Source: a virus | Strand: one strand, 5' to 3' | IMG/VR virus record: IMGVR_UViG_3300023708_001009 | Location: 1-50,202 of that record | DNA: 50,202 bases | Part shown: one piece after another, positions 27,303 to 35,431 of the stretch | How the letters are laid out: the number at the start of each line of letters is the position of its first letter | How positions within the stretch are numbered: the first letter of the stretch is position 1 | Translations under genes and position numbers: made by a program | The notes under the pieces: model-generated | What the model was told of the DNA's origin: nothing | Databases searched by the model: none | Seen by the model: the letters and a program-made list of their open reading frames with translations, nothing else

Positions 27303-27832
27303 TGGCTCTAAGAACTAGAGAAGATTATAATAGTGCTCCTCCTGTAAAATCGGTAGCTAAGATCTGGTTTCTTAATGGAGACTTAGTAAGAGTTCACCAC
27401 CTAAACAGATCTAATGGAATCATGTCTGTTTTCAATATTACAAAAGATCAGATTGAAAGCTGCCTAATTGCCGACTTTAAAAAGAATCGTGAGAGAGCTT
27501 ATACTGTTAATCAGACTGCAGAACTTGTAAATAGACACAGAAAGTATATGCCACAGATTGTCAAGAAGGGCATTATTCCTGGTCCAACAGGGGCACAAAA
27601 GGGTGGAGCAATTGCTTGGCAAGTAAGAGCGTATTATTCAGAGTCGCAAGTTCGTGAGATTCGTGATATACTTGCTTCCTACCACCACGGTAGACCAAGA
27701 AATGACAAGCTTATAACAAATGATGTAACTCCCACAAAACAGGAGTTGACAAGACGTATGGGTGATGGTATACTAACATATACGAGGACTGAAGATGGAA
27801 GATATATTCCTATTTGGTCTGAATCAATTTAA
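27302..27832 (+). CDS. Helix-turn-helix DNA-binding protein
   Basis: Encodes 176 residues. Residues 67-95 (YTVNQTAELVNRHRKYMPQI) followed by VKKGIIPGP resemble a MerR/excisionase-type winged helix-turn-helix: helix, turn, recognition helix, then a wing around residues 98-112. The N-terminus is beta-rich. It is the first non-structural gene after the tail module, and its ATG overlaps the stop of the tail-tip gene, so it is co-translated with late genes. It could be a transcription regulator or a replication-origin-binding protein; neither can be shown here. Confidence 0.6.
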   Translation: MALRTREDYNSAPPVKSVAKIWFLNGDLVRVHHLNRSNGIMSVFNITKDQIESCLIADFKKNRERAYTVNQTAELVNRHRKYMPQIVKKGIIPGPTGAQKGGAIAWQVRAYYSESQVREIRDILASYHHGRPRNDKLITNDVTPTKQELTRRMGDGILTYTRTEDGRYIPIWSESI

Positions 27833-27855
27833 TTGTTCTTGAAAGGAACGTGGGT

Positions 27856-28089
27856 ATGAATAACATAGTAAACAACACAGTTGTTAACGAAGAAACTAAG
27901 GTAAAGGTAGCACTAGGTTACACCATCAATTTGGGAAACTTTCAGTCGCTACGAATTGATCTAGAGATCCAGGACAATAAGCGTGAAGGCGAAAATGTCA
28001 ACGAGGCATTTGAGCGAGTATACGCTTTTGTAGAAGCCAAGCTTCAGGAAAAGGTATCTGAAGCACAGAGCGAGATCGAAGGTAAGTAA
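27856..28089 (+). CDS. Small conserved phage protein, unknown function
   Basis: Encodes 77 residues. The ATG at 27856 is chosen over an in-frame GTG at 27850 because AGGA lies 8 bases upstream of it. After a polar N-terminus comes a beta-hairpin (KVKVALGYTINLGNFQSLRI) and a helix (NEAFERVYAFVEAKLQEKV). The pattern is seen in small proteins near the helicase of several actinophages. The stop overlaps the next start (TAATG). Function unknown. Confidence 0.65.
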   Translation: MNNIVNNTVVNEETKVKVALGYTINLGNFQSLRIDLEIQDNKREGENVNEAFERVYAFVEAKLQEKVSEAQSEIEGK

Positions 28090-28397
28090 TGGCTGAACGC
28101 AAAGACCGTATGGCTTTGCTCAGTCGCTACGCTAAGTTGCACACCAAGCATTATGAGCAAAGAGTTACTCTCAATCTAAACGTTGAGCAATGGGCTGCTG
28201 ACGCACTTATTGAATCATATACTTTACCATATTGCTATGATCTGCTAGAATATTATTTCAATGTTGCACAGTCTCCTAGTTGGAAATACTTTGCAAACTA
28301 TGCAGACAAAATTATCGATGCACGAGAAGACTATAATCAAGATTTAAAGGAGAGAGCCGAACGCCGTAAGAGGGCTAAGGAGTGGCTAAATGAGTAA
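28089..28397 (+). CDS. Small helical protein coupled to the helicase gene
   Basis: Encodes 102 residues, mostly helical and charged, rich in Tyr and Trp (YTLPYCYDLLEYYFNVAQSP), with a basic C-terminus (KERAERRKRAKEWLNE). It overlaps the helicase gene by 8 bases, so the two are made together. Context suggests a helicase accessory or loader, but no AAA+ motif or known loader signature is seen and the protein is small. The role is speculative. Confidence 0.6.
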   Translation: MAERKDRMALLSRYAKLHTKHYEQRVTLNLNVEQWAADALIESYTLPYCYDLLEYYFNVAQSPSWKYFANYADKIIDAREDYNQDLKERAERRKRAKEWLNE

Positions 28398-29610
28398 TAC
28401 AGAATCAAAGCTAATTTCAGCAGTTCTACAGGACAAGCAAGTTCACGTTTTGCTACAGGCAAATGTTGACAGCATTCTAAGAACTCACAATGATATCTGG
28501 CAATTTATCCGCAACTATGCTGACATGAACGGAACCGTTCCTCCTACTAGCTTGGTTGTCGAAAAATTCCGTGATTTCGTCCCTGTAGAGGGCGTAGGAG
28601 CCACGAAATATCATTTAGATGAATTACAGTCAGAATTCCTTACAGACAGTCTCAAGGACGTTCTGAGGGCCACTGCAGCCGATGTTCAAGCTGGTCAGGG
28701 AGCCAAGGCATTAGAGGATATCATTACCAAAACTTCTGCACTTCGCAAGACCACAACCGTAATTCGTGATATCGATGTAATTGATATTGAAGATGCTGTT
28801 GCTTATTATGAGCATGTAAAGAGGCAGAATGAACTTGGCTCTGTTGGAATTAAGACTGGTCTTGCTGGCTTTGACAACTATCTTCCTGCTGGTATTACTC
28901 CAGGTCAACTAGGCGTATTCCTAGCCTACCCAGGTATCGGTAAGTCATGGATGGCATTATACTTTGCTGTTCAAGCATGGAAGCAGGGTAAGTCACCACT
29001 AATCATCTCTCTAGAAATGAGTGAGACAGAAGTTCGTAACCGTGTATTTACTATCATGGGTGAAGGTCTTTGGTCACACCGCAAACTTTCTTCTGGTGCA
29101 GTAGAAACAGATGATCTACGCCGTTGGCACAAGAAAGAGTTGCAGGGTAAGCCAGAGTTCCATATCATTTCTAATGATGGTGCAGGAGATGTATCACCAT
29201 CGGTAATTCGTGGAAAGATTGACCAATATAAGCCAGATCTTATTATTGTTGACTATCTACAACTAATGTCTCCTAACCAGAAGTCAGATAACGAAACTGT
29301 TCGTATGAAGAACCTGTCTCGTGAGCTAAAGCTTTTGGCAATTGCTGAAGAAATGCCTATCATTGCTATTTCGTCTGCAACTCCAGATGATGTTAATAAA
29401 CTAGATACTGTTCCTACTCTAGGACAGACTGCATGGTCACGACAGATTGCATATGACGCTGACTGGGTTCTAGCACTTGGTCGTGCTACAAACTCTGATA
29501 TTATTGAGTGTGTATTCCGTAAGAACCGTAATGGATTTATGGGCGAATTCCTTGTCCAGGCAGATTTTGACAAGGGATGGTATAAGTATAAGGATTACGA
29601 AGATAACTAG
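28390..29610 (+). CDS. dnaB: Replicative DNA helicase, DnaB-like
   Basis: Encodes 406 residues. It unwinds DNA 5' to 3' as a hexamer at the replication fork. The N-terminal domain (1-120) is helical. The RecA-like core holds Walker A AYPGIGKS (179-186), the catalytic Glu in SLEM (207-210), and Walker B LIIVDYLQL (284-292). Motif ISSAT and an arginine-rich region with FRKNRNG follow. Length is a little short of the bacterial 450-470 residues. It overlaps the upstream small gene and is followed within 260 bases by the primase gene, the usual partner. Confidence 0.9.
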   Translation: MSNTESKLISAVLQDKQVHVLLQANVDSILRTHNDIWQFIRNYADMNGTVPPTSLVVEKFRDFVPVEGVGATKYHLDELQSEFLTDSLKDVLRATAADVQAGQGAKALEDIITKTSALRKTTTVIRDIDVIDIEDAVAYYEHVKRQNELGSVGIKTGLAGFDNYLPAGITPGQLGVFLAYPGIGKSWMALYFAVQAWKQGKSPLIISLEMSETEVRNRVFTIMGEGLWSHRKLSSGAVETDDLRRWHKKELQGKPEFHIISNDGAGDVSPSVIRGKIDQYKPDLIIVDYLQLMSPNQKSDNETVRMKNLSRELKLLAIAEEMPIIAISSATPDDVNKLDTVPTLGQTAWSRQIAYDADWVLALGRATNSDIIECVFRKNRNGFMGEFLVQADFDKGWYKYKDYEDN

Positions 29611-29616
29611 TATAAT
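29608..29616 (+). promoter_or_regulatory. -10 promoter, leaderless start at 29623
   Basis: TATAAT at 29611-29616 lies directly after the helicase stop and is six bases from ATG 29623 (TATAATAGATGTATG). No Shine-Dalgarno sequence is present. Confidence 0.6.
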
Positions 29617-29622
29617 AGATGT

Positions 29623-29970
29623 ATGTTTAAACACATACATCATAAGCCTATAAGAAAGTTTGGATTTGCTGGATCTATTAGAGATGATTCAGCTATCCAA
29701 CGTCTTCGTGCTGAGTATATGCGTTTAATCAATTCAGAGATGAAAATTCTGGGGTATGTTCCAAGATTGGATATTGACCCAGACTTCACAATTAGTTATA
29801 ATCATATAAGAGAACATTTTGAATTTACATTATCAGTATACGGATCATATGTAGGAAAGACGAGAGCACAATGGACAATAGGAATAGATGGAACAGAAGT
29901 AATAGCTATACAGCCGAGCAAATCAAAAGGGTCCTTACTGGATCAGGAATCAGCATCGAATCTGAAGTAG
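29623..29970 (+). CDS. Conserved phage protein upstream of primase, unknown function
   Basis: Encodes 115 residues, starting MFKHIHHKPIRKFG. It has a helical stretch (IQRLRAEYMRLINSEMKILG) followed by beta strands (EFTLSVYGSYVGK, then TIGIDGTEVIA). The start is leaderless from the box at 29611. Its last 100 bases overlap the primase gene in another frame, an unusually long overlap for this compact genome. It is sandwiched between helicase and primase, so a replication role is likely, but I do not recognise the family. Confidence 0.6.
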   Translation: MFKHIHHKPIRKFGFAGSIRDDSAIQRLRAEYMRLINSEMKILGYVPRLDIDPDFTISYNHIREHFEFTLSVYGSYVGKTRAQWTIGIDGTEVIAIQPSKSKGSLLDQESASNLK

Positions 29971-30815
29971 ACTCTGACTATATCATCTTTTGCCCATATC
30001 ACAATAATTCTCGCTCACCTGCTGGCGAAATTGATAAATCTTCTGGAATCTTTTTCTGTTTTTCATGCCAAAAAATTGCAGAGCTTAATGAGTTTGTAAT
30101 GCATACTTCTGGCAGAACCTATTTTGAGGCTGTCCGTTTTATTAAATCTAAAGAAACTGAAACAGACCTATCTAGCGAAATAGATAAGAAGCTGGTAGAG
30201 AAACCAATGTATACCCCATATGATGATGTTCTTATAAAACGACTTAATGTTCAGGCACTAGAATCTCCACGTGCTATGAGATATTACAATGGTAGATTGA
30301 TAACAGAATCATCTGTAAAAAAGTTTGGATTAGGATTTTCAGAAAAGCAGGACATGGTAACTATTCCTGTTCACTCACCAGATGGAATTGCAGTTGGCTT
30401 TGTTGGGCGTTCTGTAGAAGGCAAAGAATTTAAAAATACTCCAGGACTACCAAAATCAAAAGTGCTATTCAATTTGCATAGAACTAAAACCGCAGGAAAG
30501 GTATATGTTGTCGAATCATCATTCGATGCTATTCGACTTGACCAATGCGGTTTTCCAGCGGTAGCTACATTGGGTGCAAACGTATCCAACTACCAAACAG
30601 ACCTACTTCAAAAATACTTCAATGAGATATATGTCATTGCAGATAACGATGAAGCTGGCGGTAACATGAAAGATAAGCTTATTGAAAGGCTAGGATCTCG
30701 TGTTAGCGTTATTACATTAGATAAACAATATAAGGATATTGGCGATATGTCAGATGAAGCAATAAAAAATATTGAAGAATCGTTTGACAAATCTATCGCT
30801 GCTATGCTAAACTAA
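29871..30815 (+). CDS. dnaG: DNA primase, DnaG-like
   Basis: Encodes 314 residues. It makes RNA primers for the phage fork. The zinc-binding domain has C41-P-Y-H44 and C63-F-S-C66. The TOPRIM core has E215 in YVVESSFDAI, then TLGANVS and D258/D260 in IADNDEAG. The protein ends shortly after TOPRIM, without the long C-terminal helicase-binding domain of bacterial DnaG. The ATG at 29871 creates a 100-base overlap with the previous gene; it is the only good start before the zinc motif. It lies downstream of the DnaB-like helicase. Confidence 0.88.
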   Translation: MDNRNRWNRSNSYTAEQIKRVLTGSGISIESEVDSDYIIFCPYHNNSRSPAGEIDKSSGIFFCFSCQKIAELNEFVMHTSGRTYFEAVRFIKSKETETDLSSEIDKKLVEKPMYTPYDDVLIKRLNVQALESPRAMRYYNGRLITESSVKKFGLGFSEKQDMVTIPVHSPDGIAVGFVGRSVEGKEFKNTPGLPKSKVLFNLHRTKTAGKVYVVESSFDAIRLDQCGFPAVATLGANVSNYQTDLLQKYFNEIYVIADNDEAGGNMKDKLIERLGSRVSVITLDKQYKDIGDMSDEAIKNIEESFDKSIAAMLN

Positions 30816-30846
30816 AATACCAATTCAGATACAGGAGAAATATATT

Positions 30847-31500
30847 ATGAGTATTATTAAGGGACTAAAGGACATCAGTGCAATCCTAGACAAGCCGAAG
30901 TTTGAGTCTTCGGGTCAGAAGGTTCGCTGGGTCAAGTTGGCAGACGGACAGTCTGCAAAGATTCGATTTGTTGAGGAGCTGGATGAAGATTCGGCAAGTT
31001 ACTCAGCTGAACGTGGTCTGTCGGTTGTAATCGCAGAACACACCAATCCAAAGGACTACAAGCGTAAGGCTGCTTGCACTATGGATAGTGAAGGTCGTTG
31101 CTATGGTTGCGAGATGGCACGTAAGGATCCAAAGAGCGGATGGCGTTCACGTCTTCGCTTCTATTGCAACGTTATTGTAAATGACGGAATTGAAGAGCCA
31201 TATGTCGCTGTATGGTCACAGGGTATCAGCAAGCAGTCAGCATTCAACACTATTCGTGAGTATGCACTAGACACTGGCTCAGTATCAAATCTTGAATGGA
31301 AGATTAAGCGTAATGGTCAGGGAACTGAGACTAACTATACTCTTCTACCAATTAAGCCAGACGCAGAGCCATATCAGTGGGGTAATCTAGAAACCTTTGA
31401 TCTTGAAAAGGTTGTTCGTGAGGTTCCGTATGCAGAGCAGGAGTCGTTCTACTTTGGCTTTGATACTGGTTCGGTAACTTCAAGTAATACCGATTGGTAA
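30847..31500 (+). CDS. Single-stranded DNA-binding protein (phage type)
   Basis: Encodes 217 residues, starting after AGGAG. It resembles the ssDNA-binding proteins annotated in actinophages, related to T4 gp32 in layout: an N-terminal arm, an OB-like core (VRWVKLADGQSAKIRFVEEL), and a possible zinc site with C-x8-C-x2-C (ACTMDSEGRCYGCEMA). Ser/Thr with an aromatic end (SSNTDW) closes the protein. It sits between primase and polymerase and ends at a strong terminator. Codon use is less AT-rich than in neighbours, which fits high expression. The exact family is probable, not certain. Confidence 0.7.
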   Translation: MSIIKGLKDISAILDKPKFESSGQKVRWVKLADGQSAKIRFVEELDEDSASYSAERGLSVVIAEHTNPKDYKRKAACTMDSEGRCYGCEMARKDPKSGWRSRLRFYCNVIVNDGIEEPYVAVWSQGISKQSAFNTIREYALDTGSVSNLEWKIKRNGQGTETNYTLLPIKPDAEPYQWGNLETFDLEKVVREVPYAEQESFYFGFDTGSVTSSNTDW

Positions 31501-31513
31501 TATGCATTAGCTT

Positions 31514-31541
31514 GGGGGATAGGGAAACTTATCCCCCTTTT
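31514..31541 (+). terminator. Intrinsic terminator after ssDNA-binding protein gene
   Basis: GGGGGATA (31514-31521) pairs perfectly with TATCCCCC (31530-31537), and TTTT follows. It separates the helicase-primase-SSB unit from the polymerase unit. Confidence 0.85.
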
Positions 31542-31545
31542 GCTA

Positions 31546-31574
31546 TTGACTTTCAAAAAAAACTATGTCATACT
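31546..31574 (+). promoter_or_regulatory. Full sigma70-type promoter for the polymerase operon
   Basis: TTGACT (31546-31551), a 17-base spacer and CATACT (31569-31574) lie directly after the terminator. This is one of only two promoters here with a clear -35 box. The leader is about 20-25 bases with AAGGAAA before ATG 31604. Confidence 0.7.
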
Positions 31575-31603
31575 TTTATAACAACAAAACGTAAGGAAAA
31601 TAT

Positions 31604-34600
31604 ATGAGTTACGCTGGACTTCACGTTCACACTCACTACAGCCTATTCGATGGCATCGCTACCCCACAGGAATATGTGGATAGGGCTGTAGAAATTGGTA
31701 TGCCAGCCATCGCAATTACTGACCACGGTTCGCTATCTGGGCACCGTGAAATGTATCGTGCTGCTAAGGAAAAGGGTATTAAGCCAATCCTGGGCATTGA
31801 GGGATACATTACCAAGGATCGCTTTGACCACGAAGACAAGAAAGACAAGAACGACCCACTTGATCTAAACTACAATCACCTTATTGTGCTTGCAAAGAAT
31901 GAAAAGGGTCTAGAAAACCTTAACAAGCTAAATGAACTTGCCTGGACTGAGGGGTTCTTCAAGAAGCCTCGTATGGACTGGGCAATTCTAGAGCAGTATA
32001 AAGAGGGGCTTGTAATTACCTCTGGCTGCCTATCAGGATACCTTGCAAAGGCAATTGAGGCAGACAACCTAGCTGCTGCTAAGATGCATCTTAAGTGGGC
32101 TAAAGAAACATTTGGAGATGATTATTACATTGAGGTAATGCCACACAATCCTCCAGAAGTAAATAAAACTATTCTAGCCCTTGCAGACGAGTTTGGACTA
32201 AAGCCAATCGTCACTCCAGACTGCCACCACTCTGATCCAGCACAGCGTGAGATTCAGGAGCTAAAGCTTATCCTTAACTCTTATTCAAACAAGACTGTTA
32301 AAGATGTTACCTACGATAAGTCTGCAAGTATGGATAATCTCATGGACCGTCTAGACTACCTTTATGGTGCAGATCGTCAAATGACTTTCCGTGACTTTGA
32401 GATTCACCTATTATCGGATGAAGAGATGCACAAGGCTATGGAAGCCCAGGGTATCGATCGTCAGGATATGTATGACAATACCATTGAGATTGTAAACAAG
32501 ATTGAAGACTATAATATCAAAGATCATCTAGACCTTCTTCCTGCACAGTATCAAGATCCAGATAGTGAAATTAAGAACCTTGCTCTTGAAGGTCTTGCAA
32601 GCATGGGTCTTGATAAGAATGAGGAATATCTGGCACGTCTTGATGAAGAGCTTCAGGTAATTAAGGATAAGAAGTTTGGACCATACTTCCTAGTAGTTCG
32701 TAACATGATTAATTGGGCTAAGAAAGAAGACATTATGGTTGGACCAGGACGTGGTTCTGCTGCTGGTTCTCTAGTTTGCTATGCTCTAGGCATCACTGAC
32801 ATTGACCCCATTAAGCATGGACTGCTGTTCTTCCGATTCATTAACCCAGAGCGTAACGACTTCCCAGATATCGATACCGATATTCAGGACTCACGCCGTG
32901 AAGAAGTAAAGGACTATCTGGTTCGTCAGTATCGCCATGTTGCATCTATCGCTACATTCCTTGAGTTCAAGGGTAAGGGCATTGTTCGTGACATTTCTCG
33001 TGTTCTAATGATCCCTCTGACTGACGTAAACAAGGTTCTTAAGACTATTGACGACTGGGACGACTATTGCTCTTCAAAGCAAGCATCATGGTTCCGTGAA
33101 AAGTATCCAGAAGTTGAGCAGTATGGAGAGCAACTTCGTGGACGCATCCGTGGCACTGGTATTCACGCTGCAGGTGTTGTGACCTCAAAGCAGCCTATCT
33201 TTAAGTTTGCTCCTCTAGAGACTCGCACATCGCCAGGAAACAAAGAGCGTATTCCTGTTGTGGCGGTAGACATGGAAGAAGCAGAGCGTATTGGTCTAAT
33301 TAAGATTGACGCACTTGGTCTAAAAACTCTATCTGTTATTCAAGACACACTAAAAATTATTAAGGATCGAACTGGTAAGACTATCGATCTGCATGATATT
33401 GATATGGAAGACAAGAACGTCTACGCCATGCTGTCTGATGGATTCACTAAGGGTGTTTTCCAGTGTGAAGCAACTCCATACACGAATCTTCTAGTTAAGA
33501 TGGGTGTAAAGAGCTTTGCAGAACTTGCTGCTTCTAATGCTTTGGTTCGTCCAGGTGCTATGAACACTATCGGTAAAGATTACATTGCTCGTAAGCACGG
33601 TAAGCAGAACCTAGACTATAAGCACACTAGAATGAAAGCTTTTACCCAGGAAACATATGGCTGTATTCTGTATCAGGAACAAGTTATGCTTGCCTGTGTA
33701 GAACTTGGCGGTATGACAATGGCTGAGGCCGATAAGGTTCGTAAGATCATTGGTAAGAAGAAGGATGCTAAGGAATTCGACCAGTTCAAGGACAAGTTCG
33801 TATCTGGAGCTTCTCAGTATTTGAATCCAGCAGTAGCAGAAGAACTATGGCATGACTTTGAGGCTCACGCAGGATATTCGTTTAACAAGTCACACGCTGT
33901 TGCATACTCTACTGTGTCATATTGGACTGCATGGCTAAAGAACTACTATCCAATTGAGTTCATGTATTCGCTACTTAAGAATGAGGGCGATAAGGATGCA
34001 CGAACTGAGTATCTTATTGAGGCCAAGCGTATGGGTATTCCTGTCCGTTTGCCACACGTAAATGATTCAGACATTGATTTTAAGATTGAGGGAAAGGGAA
34101 TCCGTTTTGGACTATCAGCAATTAAGTTTATTTCAGACAACATTGCTAGCAAGTTTATTGATGCTCGTCCTTTTAGCTCATATAAAGAACTTGAAGAGTT
34201 TACTTTTACTAAGGGTAATGGTGTTAATTCTCGTGCTCTTCAGGCTCTTAGAGCTGTTGGTGCTGCAACCTTTGAAGACAATCCTAGAAATGATGAAGAA
34301 ATTCGTGAGAATCTCTATGAATATCTTAATCTTCCAGAGTTTAACATCACGGTCCCACAGCATTATTATGCATTCATCAATGATGCCGAAGACTACGAAG
34401 AAAAGGGCTCATTCATCCTCATGGGAATGGTAAAAGCTATCAAGCGTGGCAAGGGATGGTCTCGTGTAGAGATCCTAGATAAGACTGGTAGTGTTGGTAT
34501 CTTCGATGAAGAACAGACAACCATTGAGCCAGGAAAGACTTATCTAATTCTTGCCAGCGATAACCGTGTTACTAATGCTATTCCAGCAGATGAAATTAAG

Positions 34601-34882
34601 GGCAATCAGTCTGGACTAGTAAAAATTCTAAACTACAAGACTCTGCCATTCAAGGAAGATGAAAAGTTTGTGGTATCGTTTAAGCCTCGTGTAACTAAGG
34701 CTGGAAAGAAGATGGCATCTCTAGTGCTTGCTGACTCAACTCGTGAACTACAAAGTGTGACAGTATTCCCAACAAACTTCTCAAAGGCCTATATGAAAAT
34801 TGACGAGGGTGGAGTATATAAATTTGACCTTGGTAAAACTAAGGACGGAACAACAATAATGGAAGAGGTATACAATGTTTGA
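31604..34882 (+). CDS. dnaE: DNA polymerase III alpha subunit (C family)
   Basis: Encodes 1,092 residues, close to bacterial DnaE. It copies the phage genome. The PHP domain (1-220) keeps metal-ligand motifs: H7-V-H9, D40-H41-G and DCHHSD (206-211). The palm holds GPGRGSAAGSLVC (380-392), PDIDTD (421-426) and KIDALGL. A helix-hairpin-helix and an OB-fold region (GSFILMGMVKAIKRGKGWSR) lie in the last 200 residues. No separate epsilon exonuclease or clamp gene was seen. It has its own promoter and overlaps the MazG gene by 8 bases. Confidence 0.95.
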   Translation: MSYAGLHVHTHYSLFDGIATPQEYVDRAVEIGMPAIAITDHGSLSGHREMYRAAKEKGIKPILGIEGYITKDRFDHEDKKDKNDPLDLNYNHLIVLAKNEKGLENLNKLNELAWTEGFFKKPRMDWAILEQYKEGLVITSGCLSGYLAKAIEADNLAAAKMHLKWAKETFGDDYYIEVMPHNPPEVNKTILALADEFGLKPIVTPDCHHSDPAQREIQELKLILNSYSNKTVKDVTYDKSASMDNLMDRLDYLYGADRQMTFRDFEIHLLSDEEMHKAMEAQGIDRQDMYDNTIEIVNKIEDYNIKDHLDLLPAQYQDPDSEIKNLALEGLASMGLDKNEEYLARLDEELQVIKDKKFGPYFLVVRNMINWAKKEDIMVGPGRGSAAGSLVCYALGITDIDPIKHGLLFFRFINPERNDFPDIDTDIQDSRREEVKDYLVRQYRHVASIATFLEFKGKGIVRDISRVLMIPLTDVNKVLKTIDDWDDYCSSKQASWFREKYPEVEQYGEQLRGRIRGTGIHAAGVVTSKQPIFKFAPLETRTSPGNKERIPVVAVDMEEAERIGLIKIDALGLKTLSVIQDTLKIIKDRTGKTIDLHDIDMEDKNVYAMLSDGFTKGVFQCEATPYTNLLVKMGVKSFAELAASNALVRPGAMNTIGKDYIARKHGKQNLDYKHTRMKAFTQETYGCILYQEQVMLACVELGGMTMAEADKVRKIIGKKKDAKEFDQFKDKFVSGASQYLNPAVAEELWHDFEAHAGYSFNKSHAVAYSTVSYWTAWLKNYYPIEFMYSLLKNEGDKDARTEYLIEAKRMGIPVRLPHVNDSDIDFKIEGKGIRFGLSAIKFISDNIASKFIDARPFSSYKELEEFTFTKGNGVNSRALQALRAVGAATFEDNPRNDEEIRENLYEYLNLPEFNITVPQHYYAFINDAEDYEEKGSFILMGMVKAIKRGKGWSRVEILDKTGSVGIFDEEQTTIEPGKTYLILASDNRVTNAIPADEIKGNQSGLVKILNYKTLPFKEDEKFVVSFKPRVTKAGKKMASLVLADSTRELQSVTVFPTNFSKAYMKIDEGGVYKFDLGKTKDGTTIMEEVYNV

Positions 34883-35210
34883 TGACATTTGTGAACAGCT
34901 GCATGAAACTGCAGTCAAAAAGGGCTTCTGGAGCGTCTTGGAGGACGCTACACAGGAGCAGACAGACATCTTTGTAACCAAGCAGCTAATGATGATTGTA
35001 TCAGAGGCTGTGGAGGTTATGGAGGCTATCCGAAAGGATAAGGGAGAGGAAGAAGTTGCCGATGAAATGGCAGATATTCTTATCCGCACTTTTGATCTAT
35101 ACGCAGGTCTTGTAGAGCATGGATACACTACGATATCTCTAGATCACGCATTTGAAAAGAAGACTAATATTAACCAGGCACGTCCTGAGAAGCACGGAGT
35201 AAGATTCTAA
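34875..35210 (+). CDS. MazG-like nucleotide pyrophosphohydrolase
   Basis: Encodes 111 residues. MazG-type enzymes hydrolyse (d)NTPs to monophosphates and pyrophosphate and can clear aberrant nucleotides or alter alarmone levels. The metal-binding pattern ExxE...ExxD is visible: E47-x2-E50 in SEAVEVMEAIR and E60-x2-D63 in EEEVADEMADIL. The protein is a compact all-alpha single domain. It is coupled at both ends: an 8-base overlap with the polymerase gene and TAATG with the redoxin gene. The position fits a role in dNTP-pool control during replication. Confidence 0.8.
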   Translation: MFDDICEQLHETAVKKGFWSVLEDATQEQTDIFVTKQLMMIVSEAVEVMEAIRKDKGEEEVADEMADILIRTFDLYAGLVEHGYTTISLDHAFEKKTNINQARPEKHGVRF

Positions 35211-35431
35211 TGATTACAGTATATACAAAGCCATCATGTGTTCAATGTGATGCTACTAAGAGACATCTAAAGAAGCTCAACATTGAGTTTGCTACAGTAG
35301 ATATCACCCAGGACCAGGAAGCATATGACAAGATTGTTGCTTTGGGCTTCCAGGCTGCTCCAGTGGTAATTACTGACAACGATTCATGGGCAGGATACAA
35401 GCCAGACAAGCTAGATGGGCTGGCTAATTAA
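35210..35431 (+). CDS. nrdH: NrdH-type glutaredoxin-like redoxin
   Basis: Encodes 73 residues, of thioredoxin fold. The redox motif C10-V-Q-C13 follows a short beta strand (ITVYTKPS), and the cis-proline segment QAAPVV and the end motif WAGYKPDKL are NrdH hallmarks. NrdH reduces the class Ib ribonucleotide reductase NrdE/NrdF, encoded here about 8 kb downstream (43256-46314) instead of next to it. Start and stop overlap the neighbouring genes by single bases (TAATG). Confidence 0.88.
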   Translation: MITVYTKPSCVQCDATKRHLKKLNIEFATVDITQDQEAYDKIVALGFQAAPVVITDNDSWAGYKPDKLDGLAN

